Below are positions 1 to 11,400 of a stretch of 64,000 bases of DNA, piece by piece. The stretch comes from Brugia malayi (lineage: Eukaryota; Nematoda; Chromadorea; Rhabditida; Onchocercidae): positions 3,758,001 through 3,822,000 of the forward strand of contig NW_025062478.1 of the NCBI RefSeq assembly GCF_000002995.4. Reading direction: 5' to 3'. The notes under the pieces were generated by a model. That model searched no databases and was not told where the DNA came from. It was given only the letters and a program-made list of their open reading frames with translations. Position 1 is the first letter of the stretch, and each line of letters begins with the position of its first letter. The position numbers and the translations under genes are program-made.

Positions 1-1045
1 GCACTTCCTGCAATCTAAAAATATAATTTCAATTTCATTATTTTCTATGAAATTAAAATTTCATCTTCCCCACCAACAACTCCGCACCAATTACTTGAGA
101 TATTTACTGCTAAATCAGAAGTAGTTACTTGCATCACATAAAATTTGTTATAATGATTAATTCACAGTGTCAGATTATAGAAGTGAATTGACTGTTAAAT
201 TCTTGTTATGATTCATTTGTATGTTTACCAAATGGACTGAGAAGCATAAAACATTTCAAATATTATCCGCAGATAATATAAATCAGTACAACAAAACTTG
301 TAAGCCAGAATTTAAATAATAATTAGTTTCTTTCGTCAATTAAATTGACCTTTATCATTATCATTCGATTGCATGAAAGAATATGAAAATTTGAAGTTTT
401 TTTTTTTTTTTTTTAATAAATCTGTTGAAAGAACTTCTTCTGTTGTATAATTTTTACTATTACTATTAGCATATACGTAACATTTAGATAAATAAGTATG
501 ATTCTTTTTTTTTAAATTCTCCTAATTTCATTCACTTCGGTTAAAATTAAAAAAAATTCCAGATGAGCTGTTATTCATGCTATAACTCAAAAAATAAATT
601 AAATATTTTGATATAATGAAATCATAGCATCAATTACGTTGCATGAAAATGTGAACATTCAGTGAGAAAATTCATTTTCCTATATTTCTTTTCAAAACTT
701 ATTTTAAAATCACAAAGCAAACATAATTTTTTTTTCATTTTCGTAATTTCATTCACTTTGGTTAAAATTAAAAATATTCCAGAAGAGCCGTTATTTATGC
801 TATAATTCAAAGCTTGTAATATTATAAAAAAACTATCAGAACAAATATCACTCAATTCAATAACTATTGTTATTGCTGCCATATTTAATATGTGCATTAG
901 GATGACAATCTTTGATCCATCTTCTCTTTAAAGTTAGAAAAAGAAGCTCGAGAAATGAAACAAGAATGCACAACAAGGTTTAACGAATCAAATGTCATGA
1001 TTTTCGATCATTTTTCAGAGCAGATTCAGACACATAGTATTCCTT
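1..1045. other. No gene recognised (3' flank of the minus-strand gene)
   Basis: This is AT-rich sequence with homopolymers such as the T run near 398-413. I see no exon with believable splice sites. Two similar stretches near 527-553 and 746-783 share a block reading 'tttcattcac' followed by 'ggttaaaatt' and an 'aaaa..attccagA(T/A)GAGC' end. They look like two diverged copies of a short repeat about 220 bp apart. The rest is probably the 3' UTR and flank of the gene ending at 1046. Confidence 0.5.
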
Positions 1046-1613
1046 TCACTTAATTATAATTTTATCCATTTCAACTGCTTGACCACTGAGAACGGCAAAT
1101 TGTAGTGATTCAAACACTTCTAGAAGTGAAATTTACTTAGAAAGAAATTACGCATCATTAGTAATATAATAGGCTTACCGCAAGTAAGTTTTAAAATGAA
1201 TGTTTTGGAATTTTGAGATTTCAAGTAATGAGAAAAAAAAGAATTAGCATGAAATTGATTAAATTTACAAATTTCCAGTCATTTCAATTATACGGTAATA
1301 CTTTGTCCTTCATGAACAATTTTTAGAACAAACTTTGAAGTGCAAAGTTCTTTTAATAACTGACTGTGCATTTTCAACTTTCTTCTATTAAAAATATCAG
1401 CTATTCAATCTTAAGTAACGTCTAACCTCGTTTGTATCTATGCCATTGTTCTCGTTCCATAGATCTGGAAGCTTCATTAAGTTCAAAAACAGTTCGATGT
1501 TGACAGTGATGAATGATCATCGGTGACTGCAAATTTTCAATATCACCATTAGTAATACGACCGGTTATTCGATAAGTTCGCCTGATAACTGCTGGATTGT
1601 TATAATGTCCCTT
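1046..1613 (-). CDS. Unrecognised protein, last two exons (5' part not resolved)
   Basis: Two minus-strand exons join in frame: 1613-1427 (acceptor ATTACAG, donor CGAG|GTTAGA, 187 bp) and 1119-1046 (acceptor CTTCTAG, TGA stop at 1048-1046). Codon phase agrees across the junction: one base left over, then two bases supplied. The 86 residues read RRTYRITGRITNGDIEN, then HHCQHRTVFELNEASRSM, EREQWHRYKR and a C-terminal EVFESLQFAVLSGQAVEM. The protein is basic, soluble-looking and has no membrane segment. A possible preceding 30-bp exon at 2599-2570 (IIKLFPIKNE, donor GAG|GTAAAA) is in phase but too short to trust. I do not recognise the family. The base composition is clearly less AT-rich than the flanks, which supports coding. 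The gene is divergent from the RING-PHD gene at 3596. Confidence 0.6.
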
Positions 1614-3595
1614 CTGTAATCAAAAATTTGAAGTAAAAAATAATATGCTCTCATTGGAAATGTTGAAAAAATATATACATATATTAAAAGAAAAAAATAG
1701 AGCTTCATGAAATCTTTGAACAATTATCATCGATTAATGAATCATTTATCTCACCATTAATTAAAGAGATTGTAAAATATTCCAGAACTTCATGTAACAA
1801 TAAAATTCACTTTTATTGCTAAAAGAAAAGAAAAATAAACAAGCTATAGTGTGTTAACACTAGCTAGTAAAAAATTAAATCTATCACTTTATTTCATTTG
1901 GGAATTATCTTATGCTTACATTTCAATTAATCTTTAAAATTTTTAGCTCAAAATAAACATATTAAGATATAATTAACTAACTTATTATCACTCGCAAATT
2001 TTTAATTACAATTGTTCAGTATATAAAAATGAGACAATAATGAGAAAAAATTTTTTATGGAGGAAAAAAAATGCTATTTTGGATAAGTATGTGATACATG
2101 GTAATGAATGTTACTGATAAGATGTTGAACTCATTCTCAAAATGTTAATTTTTAGATACCATCATAAGAAGAAATCGATTTATTTCATGATTGGTGAACC
2201 AATGGATTTGAAAATCTCAAATCATATTAATCGTTATTTATGTTAAACTTCATTCCAATAATTAGACAAAAATTATTGAATTTCAATGAATAATACTAAA
2301 TAAATATTTCAGTAATTACTAAATAATTATTTAATTAATAGTTATCGAATGATCTCAATGATTATTTTAATGAATAATTTTAATAATTATCGATGACGAT
2401 TATTTCAATAATTATCAAATTTTTTCTTCAATGTTACGAATAATTAGTAAATTTTATATGTGTTTACATTGCATGTAATTGAATAAATAATTGCAAAATA
2501 CACAGATTTAACATCTAAAACAAACAAACAAACAGAAATAACAAATCAGAAGCATTTGATATATTTTACCTCGTTTTTTATTGGAAATAATTTAATTATC
2601 TAATCTAATTAACTATCAAACTTAGCTAATTTGAAAGTCAAAACGACAAAACTTAAATCAAATATTTAACAAATTAAACAATTTAAGTGCGGTTTTAGTA
2701 ATTATTTCTAATAATTTTGTATTTATTACTAAATATAAAAAAAGTAGCCAATGATTTGATTAATTGACAATTTTGATGAAATCACATCCTGAAAAAATTA
2801 CATCCTGAAAGTTTTTCTTTTCCAAGATTTTATAAAATTTAATTGCAGTTTGAAAAAGTATTCATTTTTATCAAATTTAGTTGCGCTTGGAAAAATTACT
2901 TTGAATGAAAGAAAAAAGTTTATATAATCTGTGGCATATTATATTTGTTTTATTTATTTATTATTATAAGGAAAAAAAAAAGCAATTATTTATTGTGAAA
3001 GTAAAAATTAGTATCACAAAATCATTTATTTTTTGTAGCAGCAATTAATTTCTAATCGGTCATGCAAAAAAAATAGCAGGTGGTTAGCTTTCTTTGCTGC
3101 ATGCTTTTTTTGCTAACTACGCGCAACTGCATGCTTTTTTTATTGAGCATATTTATTGCACATTTTGATATAAAACTCATTGTTAAACTATTAATTTTAT
3201 TTGAGTGATATTATTTTGCTTATTGCCTGCTTTTTTTTCATCTTTTTTTAAAAGTTAGTTCTATTTGCTTTAGTAATTTATTGCTATAATTATTGCTTGT
3301 GTTGAAAGAAATTTTTTTAGTTCATAAATTTTCATTGAAATTATGTCCTTTCATCTTTTTTAAAATGCCTCTCAACACAATAAATTTTCCCATTTTTTTA
3401 AATACATTTTTTGCATATGCAAATTTTTCAAAAATTTTCTTTACTATAAATAATCATTTTATTATTTTATCAGTTAGTATTAGCTACAGGATCTGTTAGT
3501 GAAGAGTTCGCATAACCACTGGAAGTGTTAGTTTTGCAGACGATTAAAAGGAGTGTTATTCTAACAAGACTTTTTTAAAAAAAGAAAAAAAAAAA
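1614..3595. other. Intergenic or 5' intron region, no firm gene
   Basis: This stretch is very AT-rich and includes an AT-only-looking block at about 2250-2420. A direct repeat of 'ctgcatgcttttttt' occurs near 3098 and 3127. Close to the RING-PHD start there is a splice-acceptor-like TTTTGCAG ending at 3539, 56 bp before the ATG at 3596, which could be a cis or spliced-leader acceptor for that gene. A possible 30-bp minus-strand exon lies at 2570-2599. The open frame at 3293-3499 is low-complexity (Phe/Leu/Ile-rich) and is not supported. Confidence 0.4.
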
Positions 3596-5448
3596 ATGGA
3601 ATCAAATTGTGCCATATGTTTGGAACAATTAAAATATCCGCTTGGAAGACCAGATAATTGTAAGCACAAATTCTGTTTTAAATGTATTCGCGATTGGTTA
3701 AAAAAGCGATCACAATGCCCACTTTGTGGTGGAGAGCCAAAATATCTAATTAAAATTGAAGAAACAAAAAATGAAAGAAAAGTGCCAGTAAAAAAAAGAA
3801 CAAAGGAACAATTTAAAAATGAGGTTATCAGTGTTATCATTAATATATCATCACTATGAAATATTTTAATTTGATTGTCTATATCATTAATTTTTTTAAA
3901 CTTATTTAACATGATGATTGTTATTATTATAGTGAAATGGTCCTTTGTTTGATTAATTCAATATTTTAAACAATTTTTCCGGACACGGTCATGAAAATAT
4001 TCCACTTTACCTGTCTTTATATAAAGATTCTAGTCTAGGACCATATATGAAATTTTTAACCTAGAATTTACCAAGCAGTTAAAATTAAGCTTTTAAATCA
4101 GAAGAAATTTGATTGAATTGGAGGAAAGGTGAAAATTCATAATGTTATTCTGTATAAACAGAAGTCTTTCAAGCTTCATTGTAATTTTTTAAAAAATTTG
4201 AATTTCAAATCTATCCTTTAGAGTCTTATCCCTTTTGACATAATTCTGTTCTAAATTTTCAGAAAAAAGAAATATTACAATCATTTGTTGCAACATATTC
4301 TATAAAGAATTAACAATGTTATTTGTTGTTAATTATTTTGAAATCTTTTTTCATTTTTGCTTAAAATTTTGCAAAATTTTTGAATTTTCAAGCTTCTTGC
4401 CCAAGAACAACTGGAAAATGATCAAGGCGGCCCTTCAAATGAAGATATTACCATTGAATATGCAAACTGCCGATCATGCAGAAGTTCAGATAATGAACAT
4501 TTACTGCTACTCTGCGACGGAAACATTGGTCAAAATGCTGATGGTTCTACGATTTGCTGTAATGTCGCCTATCATTGCTATTGCTTACCGGAGAAACTGG
4601 AGCGAATCCCGGAAAATGACCGGTTTTGTCCATTCTGCGAAAACAAACCAGAAAATGCACAGCATTTTGTAGGACAAACAAATTTAAATGTTTCACGTTC
4701 AGAAGAAGCTGGTAGTAGTAGTTCAAGACAATTAAAGAATGAGACTGATGTATCGAAATGTCATCTAAGCGGATGTTTGGAGCAAGGTAATATGAAAATA
4801 GAAACTGGATGCAGCAAAATTAGAAATTCCGAATCAACGCTTATTCAAGATGCTTATGGTGATTCGGATACGGAAAGTGAATCAAGAGACTATAGTAATG
4901 AAAAGAGTGAATTATATTCAACAAGTGATGCAACTAGTGATGATTATGATGATAGCAACGAAATAACAGTCGAAAATACTGGCGGCAAGTTATCATATAG
5001 ACGAAAATTAACAAACTATAATATTTTGATAATAAGATTACAACTCTTAAAAAATTAAAAATTTTAATACAGAAATAAGAAATCATTCTACCTAATATTT
5101 TACGTTTGCGTGCTATACGTAGATGAAATATACGTCGATGAGAACGTACAAATATACGAAATTAATATTTCTTCATTAAAAAACAGACAAGAAATTATAA
5201 CTAAAGCTAGAATAGGAACAAAAATATCGAATTTACTTATACATCATTAATATATAGGGACAAATTTTGATGTATTGGACGACGACGACGATGACGATGA
5301 CAGTGATGATGGTGAGGATGATGATGATGATTGTAACGAATCAGATGAAACAGATTCTGAGCAAAAATTCCACCAAGCGATATTTCGCGATAATTACAGA
5401 CGAAGAAGAGGAATGAAGCGTAATCAAGGAATTACATATCGCCGATAA
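3596..5448 (+). CDS. RING finger + PHD finger protein with acidic tail (PHRF1-like architecture)
   Basis: Exon 1 is 3596-3823 (76 codons). It opens with a C3HC4 RING: CAIC, then CKHKFC, FKC and CPLC, in residues 5-45, followed by a Lys-rich linker. The donor GAG|GTTATC is phase 0. Exon 2 starts at 4393 (acceptor TTTTCAAG) and encodes a PHD-type C4HC3 finger: CRSC, LLLLCDG, YHCYC, RFCPFC. A Ser/Glu/Asp-rich region follows. If unspliced it stops at 5058. A downstream exon at 5258-5448 (acceptor ATATATAG) encodes an eight-Asp run, further acidic sequence and a basic end with RRRRG and a TAA stop. Several possible donors near 4870-4940 would join in phase, so the exon 2/3 boundary is ambiguous. 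In the family the RING recruits an E2 enzyme for ubiquitin transfer and the PHD reads histone tails, so a nuclear E3-like role is likely. Family RING-PHD proteins (PHRF1) are much longer. Poly(A) signals AATAAA occur near 5669 and 5879. Confidence 0.8.
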
Positions 5449-6580
5449 AGTTGCAGAATTTATGACAAAGACGAAATGAAATTCTGGTAAAGCGGGAATA
5501 TCAAAGACTGATACTAACACATCATCACTCTAGCTAACAGATCACTTCTATATACCAAATAATAATGATAATTTTAATAATTGCTGATGTACTTGATATA
5601 CCATATGATTTTCTAACCAACTTACAATTTTACTTGTGATAATGCAATCAATGAATGTGTGAACTGAAATAAACTTATGCTAAAATCCAGAATTCCTATT
5701 ACAATATTAACAGCGTTAATCTAAGTTACATTTGTTCATAAAAATTTTGAATCCGAATTTCATGAAATTATCACGTATAGTTCACATAGCGCTAAATTGT
5801 TACTGATACTGTACTACTAGAAGTCATTCTCAACACATTGAAATCACAATATTAAGAAACTGAAATGATTTAAAAGAGAAATAAATACTTGTGTTAAAAA
5901 AACCACTTACGTCAGCTTATAATCACGTAATATATCCGTGATCTCTCGTAATGACGCAAACAAATTCATAATTTTGGCATGATATTTTCCGTTATACTAT
6001 TTACTTATATACTCTTCAATTATGCAGTTCCTTCCTATAATAAACCCTAATAAACCCTTTACACTAGTGATCGGAAGAATTATATAAAATTGAAGAGTTT
6101 CGGAGATGCTTTCAGAGCATAATGGACCGCGTTAAATTCAAAAATATTGCATTTGAGGAATTTTAGCTTAATGTTGGAATTGAGGGGTTAATGGTGTGGT
6201 AGTGTTTTGTTGGTTTTGGTCGTATATTGTTCGGTGGGGTGTTTGTATTGTGTGGTAATGTCTAGATTCATTCATTAATATATATTTTATTGAGAAATAA
6301 ATGAATTTGTCCGAGAAATTCTTTCCACGGGAACGTCATAAATATAATCTAGTAAATGTTATTAAAATATTGCCTTTATTTTAGTTGATAATCCAGAATT
6401 GCTTAGATAATGATTGAAATTATCAAGATGATTCAAATAGGACTAATCTTACTCTATGCATAACCAGTAACTTGTAGGATCATCTTTACTTTTTCTATTA
6501 TCTTATATGAGGTAATTTCAATGGTAGTTCTTTCGAGAATAATACGAAATTATTTTTTTGTGCCGATCACTGGGTGAAGA
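5449..6580. other. Intergenic between RING-PHD gene and UTP6-like gene
   Basis: The 3' flank of the RING-PHD gene holds AATAAA-type signals near 5669 and 5879. A T/G-rich, strand-skewed island of about 85 bp lies at 6178-6262. The last 250 bp should contain the UTP6-like promoter or trans-splice region. No further exon is seen. Confidence 0.45.
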
Positions 6581-8248
6581 ATGAGTGAATTTGTGGAAGA
6601 ATATATCGAAGGTTTGCTTCCTGTTTTCGAGACATTAAAAGATGTTCAGTTATTATCACCTACTGAAATTGATGCATTTGTCAAACGTTGCCAGTTCTTC
6701 GAATATCTTCTTCAAAAGCCTGTAAGAACTTTTTCTTCGACAACTTAACTTATGCTATACTATTAATCACAATGACTTTCTTGCTGAATTTGTCAGGATT
6801 TGTTAAATTAGTTTGGATTTCGCAGTGGAAGTGCTTAAATGTCGCAGTGTAAAGCCTGAAGTATTACTATAAGTTGATGCTGTATGTCCGTCAAATGTCC
6901 AAGAGAGAGAGAGTTGATTTTTGGGTACTCATTGGAATTTTATAACATTAGCATCATTTAGTGTTTGGTGAAAGTACCAATCAATGCGTATTATTTTCAG
7001 CGGAAAGATCCATCGTCGTTCAAAGGATATACCGATTATTTGGGATCGATTATGAAGCTTGTTCGAATGCGGCGGAAACGATTGAATTACAGGTTGAGAG
7101 AAGATGAAATTGAAGGCAAAATCATCATCAAAGTTGCCAATCTGCTGCGACAGTTTGTGAACGATTTCAGGTTTTTCATTTTTTGTTTAATAGGAGTATA
7201 CTTTGGTGTAGTCTTTTTTATAATATAGGTATGTCTGCCAAATTTTGAAAACTGAAAAAATTCGATAATTTGTTGAAATGATAGCTGATATTTTGATATT
7301 AACTTAACTTCATATTTTCAAATGACGTGCAGTTTATGTTCAGAGAAACCTAACAAGTTAATATGAAAACATATTAACTTGTTAGGTTTCTCTGATCATT
7401 TGATTGCAGGGGCGGGCAGAGCTTTGGTTTGATTTGATCGGATTTTTGAAGGAAGAGAAAATGTATATCCGATGCAGTAAAGCGTATTTCCGCGCAATGC
7501 AGGTAAGTTTCTGAAAGGAATCTCTTTTTGTAAGGGCAGAATCAAGGGTTAGTAAATTTGTAAAGCGCGAATTAAAATTAGGCCTTCGTGAAAGTAAATA
7601 ATTACTCACGGCGTCAGAAATGATTACTTTTATTACGTGGTCTTAATTAGACTGATCAGAATATAACGTCAAATAAATTATATGTTCCAGTTTATGAAAT
7701 TATATGTTCCAGCTCTTTCCAAGGAATTCTGCTTTACGAATTCAAGCGGCTCGATTTGAATATTCAGTCGAACATAGAATAGAGTGCGCACGTTGTATAA
7801 TGCAAGAGGGGATTCGGTTGAATCCTACAGAATGCAGTTTATGGACGAATTTTGTTCACCTGGAATTAGATCATGTCAAATGGTTGGGTTGATGATGATT
7901 TTCAGAAATTCCCACTCAGAATTAATTTATAAACTAACCGAATAAAACACTTTATAGTTAACATATAGACTTTTTTCTTAGACAGTGACTCAGTAAACTC
8001 TTAAAACTGTGGCTTAAGGATTTATTCAATAAATTGTTTTCAGGTTGATTACTCGAAAGAGTATATTAACGGGAAAAGGGTATCATTTGCCATGTACTGA
8101 GGAGAAAGAACTGGAAGTGGCAGCTGAAGCGCAGAAAACTCCAGAAATGAAAGTAAATATAAAAGAAAAAAGTGGACAGGATGCAGTTTTGGGTCTTCGA
8201 GTCGTTGAAACAATCATTAAATTTTTCAATTTAAATTTTTCAAATTAA
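6581..8248 (+). CDS. UTP6: UTP6-like U3 snoRNP (SSU processome) protein, N-terminal part only
   Basis: Five exons: 6581-6721, 7001-7170, 7410-7502, 7713-7882 and 8044-8248 (TAA). The start MSEFVEEYIEGLLPVFE, the middle block MRRKRLNYRLREDEIEG and later HAT-type blocks (ELWFDLIGFLKEEKMYIR, LFPRNSALRIQAARFEY, NPTECSLWTNFVHLEL) follow the residue order of UTP6. UTP6 is a HAT-repeat subunit of the SSU processome needed for 18S pre-rRNA cleavage in the nucleolus. About 258 residues are present, against roughly 600 in the animal family. Exon 2 ends in phase 2 at the obvious donor AG|GTTTTT (7170), but exon 3 opens in phase 0. Frame is kept only by an earlier donor, TTT|GTGAAC at 7155, which drops five residues that align without gaps to human UTP6. 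The last exon runs into low-complexity sequence inside a 26-bp direct repeat and stops. No remaining HAT repeats are visible downstream. Truncated gene, pseudogene or assembly break are all possible. Confidence 0.78.
7341..7394. repeat. Perfect 25-bp inverted repeat (hairpin) in UTP6-like intron 2
   Basis: The arms at 7341-7365 and 7370-7394 are exact reverse complements (CAGAGAAACCTAACAAG and so on), separated by a 4-nt AAAA loop. The right arm ends 15 bp before exon 3 (7410), so in the transcript the stem would cover the polypyrimidine/branch region of that intron. Confidence 0.9.
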
Positions 8249-8720
8249 TTTTTGTACAATACGAAACATTTCCATCAGTCCAGCAAAATCAACATTAGTC
8301 GTATGAATGCATTTAAGAATGAATTTTAAAACATAAATTTACTATTAATTAGTTCTTTTATTATAAAATCTGTTGTTTTCTCTCAAATAACAGGCTTAAA
8401 TATATTAGCAGTTTATTCTTCATTTTTTTTTTTTTCAATAGTTTGTTGTTTATAAAACTTAACTGCTTGTAAACTTTTATTTTTGAATTTAAAATATATT
8501 TGAATGTTTTCGTTTAATCCTTAATTTTATTCTTGATAGAGATGTTACACTTTTGGCAAAACTATTTGGTATAATTTTATTTCTTTTAAAGTTATTTCAG
8601 TTTTGCTTTTTACTTTTTTAAATTCATTCTTAAATGCATTCATACGATTAATATACATTTTGCTGGACTGATGGAAATGTTTCATATTATAAGCATTTAA
8701 ATTTTTCAAATTAATTTTTG
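8229..8720. mobile_element. Inverted-repeat (fold-back/MITE-like) insertion flanked by 26-bp direct repeats
   Basis: Near-complementary arms of about 70 bp lie at 8261-8330 and 8617-8684. The left arm has CATTTCCATCAGTCCAGC and GTATGAATGCATTTAAG; the right arm has their reverse complements with a few mismatches. They enclose about 285 bp of AT-rich sequence with no open frame. Immediately outside, an identical 26-bp block (ATTTAAATTTTTCAAATT and so on) occurs at 8229-8254 and 8695-8720. The layout resembles a non-autonomous fold-back element. A 26-bp target duplication would be unusually long, so the direct repeat may instead be part of the element or a recombination scar. The left copy contains the UTP6-like stop codon. 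Confidence 0.6.
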
Positions 8721-10986
8721 CTTAATAAGATATCTTTAAAATCGACGAATGGTCACTTATTAAGCATTTAAGAGAGTGAAATAAACACAAGCTGAAAGTA
8801 AATTATTCAAATTCAAATAAGAGAATATTTGTTATTAGTTTCATTTTTTATTTTCTAATGCTAAAACAATTTTTTTTTCTAGTGATTATAATCATATTTC
8901 GTTTTTTTTTCTTTTGCTATTGTTTTAATTTATTTGATTTAAAATCATTAAAGTTCAAGCTGATTAATTAATTTTATATAAATTGAAAACAAATTAATCT
9001 TGGATTATATTTTGAATTTTTCGGGATCATTCTTTGACCACTGTTGTATTTGGCGCAATTTTTTTTTCGTGAAATCACTTTTATTTTGTTTTAAAAAATG
9101 AGAAAAAATGAAAGACAAAAAAAAAGGATGATGGTGTCATACTTTGAAGAAACAGGAAAAGTTTTTTTCTTTTTTTTTTTTTTTTTTAAATTGATAAATT
9201 TAAATTTTTTGTAGTTGGAAGAACATAATGTTTACAATAAATTTTTGTTCAAAATAGAATTTAGAGTTATGTGCAAAAGAAAATGATGAAAAGTAATTTA
9301 ATAATGATTTTTACAAGTATGATTAAATTATGGTTTTTCCTTTTCGTTTTGTTTTGTTTTGTTTTTTTCTGACTAAACGAATTTTAAATGAAATAAATGC
9401 CAAATTTGAACTTTTGAATTTTGATCTTCCAAATTTACTGACCTAATTTTTCTCCTTTTTGTTTATTCGTTTATATTTACTCGTTTATATATAAAATAAA
9501 TGCTATTTTTAATTTTGCAATAGAATGATATTTTATTAAATTGGTTTTCTAAATTTTATAAATGTATCATTAAGATAGAAGTTCTCTTGAAGTATTGAAT
9601 GAGTTACTTTCATTTTTCAAATTATAATTTTTTTCGAGAAAAATATCAATCATAATATTTTTCTTTTCCTTCTTTTTTCTCTTTTTTATTATTTCGTTTT
9701 ATTTAATTTGCAAATGAAATGAAATGATTGTCAATCAAATGAAACGATATATTACTGATACAATTAGTGGAATTATTTAAGAAAACATAAATTTTTGTTT
9801 AATTTTCTTTCCAAAAATTTTTTCCTTCTTTTTTTCAATAACATTTTAAGGGTACATGTCAATGTCATCGAACATTTTACTGCTCTCATTTAATTTTCAA
9901 TATTTCCCTTTTTCAGTTGTTCATCATGAGTGAGAACACTTTATTTATATATATATTTTTTTATTTTCTTTATATATAATAAAATTTTTAGAGAGAAAAA
10001 GTTGATTTTGTTTTTTTTTTTCTCTTTGAAATGAAAATATGACAAATTATAAATTCTATCTTTTAATATTTGTATTATTAACAGTGCTTCTTTCCTTCTT
10101 TTTCTAGTTGTTTTTTTTTTTTGATATTATTAATTTCAAACAAAGTTTCAAATTAAATTCAAAGTTTTTATATTAAATTCATTGCCAATATTATTAGTAT
10201 TATTAAATTTGAGTATAGAGGAATGGATAATTTAAATGAGAGTATTTCGAAGATTTTTAAATTGATAATAATTTTTTCTATAATTCTGTCGTTTCAAACA
10301 AATCTTTAAATAATTGCCTTATAATCATTTACAATTTTAACGCAAATCATTATGAAAGTTTGAAAAAAAAAAGAAAAGAAATTGGACAAATTTAAAATAG
10401 CATAAAAAAGAAAATGTCCGGAATGCTTGGAAATGAATTTATGACACAAAAATTAGAAAAAATAAAAAAATAAAAAAGAAACGGCCAAGAAATTCAATAA
10501 ATTTAAAAAAAAAAAAGAAAAAAAACATGAAAGATAAGAAAGAGGTAAGCAGGGAAATGGGATCAATTTGATTTGATTTTTATTCTCGAAAACAATATTA
10601 AATCAATCTTTCACGATATTGAATCCGTAATCAATCAAATACATAAAAATTTAGCGATTAAAAAATGAGAAAAGAATTTTTAAGAAATAGAATTTTCAAA
10701 AAAAAAAAATAACGAATTAATTTTTTCAAGAAATTAAGTGTCATGTTTAAAGTTGAACTTTTGTTCTGAAAAGAAAAAATTAATGAATAAACAAGAATTT
10801 AATATTTTAATAAATCATTTTATAAGTTAGAGTAAAATATAAAAAAGGGGAGAGAGAGAGAGAGAGAGAAAGAAAAAAAGAAGGTTTTTATAAATGAGTA
10901 ATTTAAATGATTCGATAAATTTTAGAAAAATGAAATATCAATAGAATTAATCTGTGAATCTGTTTTGTATCTGTAAGAAAAAGAAT

Positions 10987-11210
10987 GGAAAGAGAAAGAG
11001 GAAGGGAAGAAGAAAGAGGAAAAGGAGGAGGAGGAGGAGAGGAAGGAAGAAGAAAAGGAGGAGGAAAGAGGAAGGAAGAAGGAAAGGAGGAGGAGGAGAG
11101 GAAGGAAGAAGAAAAGGAGGAGGAAAGAGGATGAAGAAGAAAAGGAGGAGGAGGAGAGGAAGGAAGAAGGAAAAGGAGGAGGAGGAGAGGAAGGAAGAAG
11201 GAAAGAGGAA
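10987..11210 (+). repeat. Long polypurine (G/A) tract
   Basis: The plus strand is purely A/G from 10987 to 11131 (145 nt) and, after a single T, from 11133 to 11210 (78 nt). It is built from shuffled GGAAGGAAGAAG, GGAGGAGGAGAG and GGAAAGAGG blocks. Overlapping open frames on both strands here are composition artefacts. Confidence 0.95.
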
Positions 11211-11335
11211 TGAAGTAATAAAGGGTAAAGAGGACATTATTATGTTTACAGAAATTAATAAATATATTTTCGTGAATTTTCTCCATTGTTCCCATTTGTT
11301 ATAATCGCTTTGATTGTGTGAAATTTTCATTGATA

Positions 11336-11400
11336 ATTCATTTCAATAATTCATTTCAATTCATTTCCATTCATTTCAATTCATTTCCATTCATTTCAAT
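11336..11400. repeat. ATTCATTTCA decamer/pentamer tandem repeat
   Basis: About six imperfect copies of ATTCATTTCA or ATTCATTTCC stand in a row. They are tandem and non-coding. Confidence 0.85.

Noticed and set aside
3556..3912. 118-codon minus-strand open frame
   Set aside because: It is the reverse of the RING exon; the plus-strand Cys/His pattern explains the sequence.
7382..7609. 75-codon minus-strand open frame over UTP6-like exon 3
   Set aside because: Antisense to an exon with clear HAT-repeat similarity; it also spans the hairpin and intron sequence.
10903..11330. Overlapping frames rich in Lys/Arg/Glu on one strand and Pro/Leu/Phe/Ser on the other
   Set aside because: They follow entirely from the polypurine tract.
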